Shown here in pieces: positions 61,162 through 64,000 of a DNA stretch of 64,000 bases. Both the position numbers and the translations under genes were made by a program. The stretch spans positions 186,001 to 250,000 of the forward strand of contig NZ_CP027669.1 in assembly GCF_003008595.1 (NCBI RefSeq). The letters run 5' to 3'. Under the pieces are notes generated by a model. The model was not told where the DNA came from. It searched no databases and saw only the letters and a program-made list of their open reading frames with translations. How positions within the stretch are numbered: position 1 is the first letter of the stretch; every line of letters begins with the position of its first letter. The stretch comes from Simplicispira suum (lineage in GTDB: Bacteria > Pseudomonadota > Gammaproteobacteria > Burkholderiales > Burkholderiaceae_C).

Positions 61162-63240
61162 TCAACGCGGCTTGCGCTCGTCCGGATCGATCCGCGCTTC
61201 AAAGCGGTCGCTGTTCACGCCGAAGCCCACGGGTTGGTTAGGGGCCGGCGGCGGCGTGCTGGCCACTGCCGGCACCTCCTGCTGCGTCAGAAAAGGCAAT
61301 GGCTGGCTGATCTCGCTCGAATCGGTCAGTGCATCGAGATGGGTCAGATCGCTCAGGTCAAGGTCGATCTCCATGGGTGCGCCCCGAGGGGGGGCCTGCT
61401 TCGCGGCGGCCGCAGCAGCCTGGGCATCGAAATCCCAGTCGGGCTCAAACTCCATGAGGTTGCTGGCCGGCTCAGGCGCTGTCGCTATCGCTGAGGTCGG
61501 AACCATCCCCTGCTCTGCAGCAGCAGCCTCCAGAGGCGTCGTGCGATGGCGCGGAGCAGACTGCCCACGGGCTGTGGCGGGCGTGGTCCGTGCAACCGCA
61601 TGCAACAACAACAGATCGTCGTAGGCCGGCAGATCGAAGCGCTGGTCCTGTCCTTGGCCACGGAACAACAGTTCCTGCAGCAAAGGCACCACCGACGGGT
61701 CGCACCAAAGCGCCTCAATACGGGCGAGTACGTCCGGGTAGCCGAAAAGGGTTCTGCCCGGCCGAGCAAATGCGGCGAACTCAGGTACCTGGGCATTGAA
61801 ATACCGGTGAAATTGCGCGCGCAATTCGTTGAACTGCTCGATGCGGCTGAGCGAACGGTACAGGCGCAGAAGTTCGAGGTAGGCAGAAGGCGAAGCCGCC
61901 TGATTGGCCTCGATGTGCTTTTTCATCACCTCGATGGCCTGATCGTGCTCGCCGACGGAAACAAAAAATTCGGCCTGCTGCTGCAGATCAAACAAGTCTT
62001 CGGGATTGAGCACCGCCGTAACGGCAGCGGGTGCTGCAGCCTGCACGGCATCCGTCGTTGAATCATCTGCCGGCTCAGGCGTGTCATCCGACACCCCAAA
62101 TTCGAGCGGCATCATCCCCGACGGCAGCATTTCAGGTTCAGCCGGCTGTGGCCGGGTTGTGACGTCGTGCTCCTCAGCGACCTGTCGCACAGTGCCTGCC
62201 CCTGCCGCCACTGCGGACGAAGGGACGGCTGCTTTGGCCGGCCCGTGGGTCCAGGTGCCTTCGCTGTTGGCTGGCGCCCGCTGCTTGCGTCCCCAGAGCC
62301 ACACCAGCAATGCGGCAAGCGCTAGCAGCAAAGCCAACAAGACATAGACGACGACAGCGGGGAAGCGTTCAGCGGCCCGCTCTTGCAACTGCTGTTGTGC
62401 CGCCACGGCGGCTGCCTTGTCGCGCTCGGCGGCGGCAAGTTTTTCGCTCTGGGCCTTGTCCTGCGCTGCGCGGCTCGCTTCTTCCTGCAGCAAGTCTTCG
62501 GGCTGCATGTTCAGTGCACGCCACCGTGCTGCTGCTTGCTCACGCAGCGACGGCGAAACCGATTCAGGCAAGGCTGCGATTTCGGTCGAAGCACGCAGCA
62601 CCGAAGGCGCCTGCAGCCAGTCCGACAATGGCTCCATGATCAGGCGCGGCCGGCCCGCTTCCTGCTCCGGCTTGCGGGTCACTGCAGGTCTGGCCGCGCG
62701 CTCAGCGCGAGCCGGGCGCTGCGCCGGGGCCTGGGTCGAAGGAACAGCGCCCGAACGGCTGGGTACGCCTTCGGGTGCGCCTGCAGCAGCGGAAGTAAGC
62801 GTGCTGCGCAGAACCAACGGCACTTCGGCAGCGCGCGCGCGCTCGGCCCTCACCTGGGCGGCGCTGATCGCTTCCGCCGGATAGGCCAACACCGTGTAAA
62901 TGCGCACCACACTGCCCGAACAACCGGCCGAAAGACGCACGCTGAGCACCGGCTCATTGATCGGCTGGCTGCTTCGCAATCGCACGCTGGCCGGTCGCCC
63001 AGCCGTTTTCGGCTGGGGCGTCACAGAAATCTGACTTTGCGAAATGGGTGTATCGCCCGCCGTGACACCTGCAGTGACACAGGCATCAGATACATCTGCC
63101 CCGTCGGTGCGCACATCGAACACGAGATCCAACGGACGCCCCAAGACGACAGTGCCTTGCGGATTGCCAAGAGAAAGTGCTGCGGCGCCCCCGGCCGCAC
63201 ACACCATCGCCATTCCGAGCAGAAGATGACTAAGTCTCAC
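61162..63240 (-). CDS. FimV-like protein with TPR C-terminus
   Basis: This 692-residue protein has a signal peptide (about residues 1-22), a periplasmic N-terminal domain resembling FimV (ALSLGNPQGTVVLGRPLDLV) and a segment rich in Ala, Arg and Pro. A coiled stretch (about 250-300) precedes a single membrane helix (VVYVLLALLLALAALLVWLW). The acidic cytoplasmic part contains TPR-like helices (LFDLQQQAEFFVSVGEHDQA, ASPSAYLELLRLYRSLSR). FimV proteins anchor polar and type IV pilus functions. I chose the GTG at 63240 because the signal peptide begins there, although no ribosome-binding site is visible. An ATG at 63213 is possible. Confidence 0.75.
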   Translation of the reverse strand: MRLSHLLLGMAMVCAAGGAAALSLGNPQGTVVLGRPLDLVFDVRTDGADVSDACVTAGVTAGDTPISQSQISVTPQPKTAGRPASVRLRSSQPINEPVLSVRLSAGCSGSVVRIYTVLAYPAEAISAAQVRAERARAAEVPLVLRSTLTSAAAGAPEGVPSRSGAVPSTQAPAQRPARAERAARPAVTRKPEQEAGRPRLIMEPLSDWLQAPSVLRASTEIAALPESVSPSLREQAAARWRALNMQPEDLLQEEASRAAQDKAQSEKLAAAERDKAAAVAAQQQLQERAAERFPAVVVYVLLALLLALAALLVWLWGRKQRAPANSEGTWTHGPAKAAVPSSAVAAGAGTVRQVAEEHDVTTRPQPAEPEMLPSGMMPLEFGVSDDTPEPADDSTTDAVQAAAPAAVTAVLNPEDLFDLQQQAEFFVSVGEHDQAIEVMKKHIEANQAASPSAYLELLRLYRSLSRIEQFNELRAQFHRYFNAQVPEFAAFARPGRTLFGYPDVLARIEALWCDPSVVPLLQELLFRGQGQDQRFDLPAYDDLLLLHAVARTTPATARGQSAPRHRTTPLEAAAAEQGMVPTSAIATAPEPASNLMEFEPDWDFDAQAAAAAAKQAPPRGAPMEIDLDLSDLTHLDALTDSSEISQPLPFLTQQEVPAVASTPPPAPNQPVGFGVNSDRFEARIDPDERKPR

Positions 63241-63317
63241 TTTTTTTTGTAAATTAATTTTTCCGATTCTTGCATAAATTACAGCACCTGCGCGAACGAC
63301 ATAATCCAAGGATGACA

Positions 63318-64000
63318 ATGAACTTTTCCAAGGTAGGTGTGCTGGGCGCAGGTGCTATGGGCCAAGGCATCGCACAACTGTCTGCCCAAGCCGGCAGCGA
63401 TGTGCTGCTGCTGGACGCCCGTGCGGGCGCTGCCCAGGTCGCTATCGATGCGATAGAAGCGCAATGGCGCAGGATGTCGGAAAAAGGACGCGCAACACCC
63501 GAGCAGGTGAAGCGGTGGCGAAGCGCGCTGCTGGCGGTTGACGATATTCATGCACTGGCGCAGTGCAACCTCGTGATCGAAGCCATCGTCGAGGACCTGG
63601 ACGCCAAGCGTGTCTTGTTTGAGCAACTGGAATCCGTCGTGGCGCCCGACGCCGTGCTGGCAAGCAATACCTCGTCGCTCTCCATCACCGCACTGGCTTG
63701 CAGCCTGCGCCAACCGGAGCGATTTTGCGGTTTTCATTTCTTCAATCCGGTACCGCTGATGAAGATTGTGGAAGTGGTTCCCGGACTGCGAACGCATTCG
63801 ACGGTGTGTGAAAGCCTGTCTGGTTTCGCCCGAAAGATGGGCCACACGCCGGTTCGGGCCCAAGATACGCCGGGATTCATCGTCAACCATGCCGGACGCG
63901 GCTTTGGTACCGAGGCGCTGCGCATCGTCTCCGAGGGCGTGGCAGATTTTGCAACGGTCGATCGCATTCTGCGTGAGCAGGCTGGATTTCGGCTGGGTCC
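63318..64000 (+). CDS. 3-hydroxyacyl-CoA dehydrogenase (5' part, cut by window end)
   Basis: The frame is open to the window edge (227 codons seen). The Rossmann motif VGVLGAGAMGQGIAQL near residue 5, NLVIEAIVEDLDAK, SNTSSLSITALA, the catalytic His in GFHFFNPVPLMKIVEVV and DTPGFIVNHAGRGFG identify a 3-hydroxyacyl-CoA dehydrogenase. These enzymes use NAD to oxidise 3-hydroxyacyl-CoA. The layout resembles the PaaH type used in phenylacetate or aromatic-acid breakdown, but the remainder is needed to decide. AAGG lies 7 nt before the ATG at 63318. An ATG two codons earlier (63312) is also possible. Confidence 0.9.
   Translation, partial: MNFSKVGVLGAGAMGQGIAQLSAQAGSDVLLLDARAGAAQVAIDAIEAQWRRMSEKGRATPEQVKRWRSALLAVDDIHALAQCNLVIEAIVEDLDAKRVLFEQLESVVAPDAVLASNTSSLSITALACSLRQPERFCGFHFFNPVPLMKIVEVVPGLRTHSTVCESLSGFARKMGHTPVRAQDTPGFIVNHAGRGFGTEALRIVSEGVADFATVDRILREQAGFRLG

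Overview
The window is about 64 kb of GC-rich chromosomal DNA from a betaproteobacterium. Gene content, gene order and the dispersed intergenic repeat suggest Burkholderiales, most likely Comamonadaceae (Acidovorax/Rhodoferax-like). This is inferred from the sequence; no database was searched. Nearly all genes are conserved housekeeping genes. I see no CRISPR array, insertion sequence, prophage, rRNA operon or replication origin.

Layout. 0.1-4.4 kb: RND efflux permease and adaptor (minus). 4.5-8 kb: rnhA and a methyltransferase (minus), facing gloB-mltD (plus). 8.2-12 kb: small membrane proteins, then dnaX-ybaB-recR (minus). 12-16.3 kb: cytochrome b561, 4.5S RNA, plsY, ybaK, an aldo/keto reductase and an alpha/beta hydrolase. 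16.4-21.3 kb: rlmE-ftsH-folP-glmM (minus). 21.4-28.6 kb: YhbY and a glycosyltransferase-like protein (plus), then carA-orf-carB-greA and a DUF4149 gene (minus). 28.8-43.9 kb: the long translation/envelope cluster rpsB-tsf-pyrH-frr-uppS-cdsA-dxr-rseP-bamA-skp-lpxD-fabZ-lpxA-lpxB-rnhB-SpoU methyltransferase (minus). 44-48.2 kb: amidase, FAD oxidoreductase, NAD(P)HX repair enzyme (plus). 48.3-55 kb: rnr (minus), two tRNA-Leu(CAG) genes (plus), a frameshifted DUF349 gene (minus), a lytic transglycosylase (plus). 55-61 kb: ZTP riboswitch-glyA-nrdR, aroC, a CBS protein, metY and a hydrolase. 61-64 kb: a FimV-like protein and the 5' part of a 3-hydroxyacyl-CoA dehydrogenase gene cut by the window edge.

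The most unusual signal is a roughly 60-70 bp palindromic repeat found about 13 times. Eight copies are intergenic. Five lie inside coding sequences (dnaX, a SpoU-family methyltransferase gene, lpxB, dxr and a DUF4149 gene). All five coding copies have the same orientation and the same reading frame, and specify a related alanine-rich peptide. The opposite orientation has stop codons in all three frames, which would explain the bias. The hairpin stem shows compensatory changes between copies.

Other notable signals are an A9 slippery tract in dnaX followed at once by a -1 stop codon (a candidate gamma-subunit frameshift), a 128-bp tandem structured repeat between ybaB and recR, a sigma-32-like promoter before ftsH, an attenuator between rpsB and tsf, and divergent gloB and methyltransferase genes whose start codons share one CATG.
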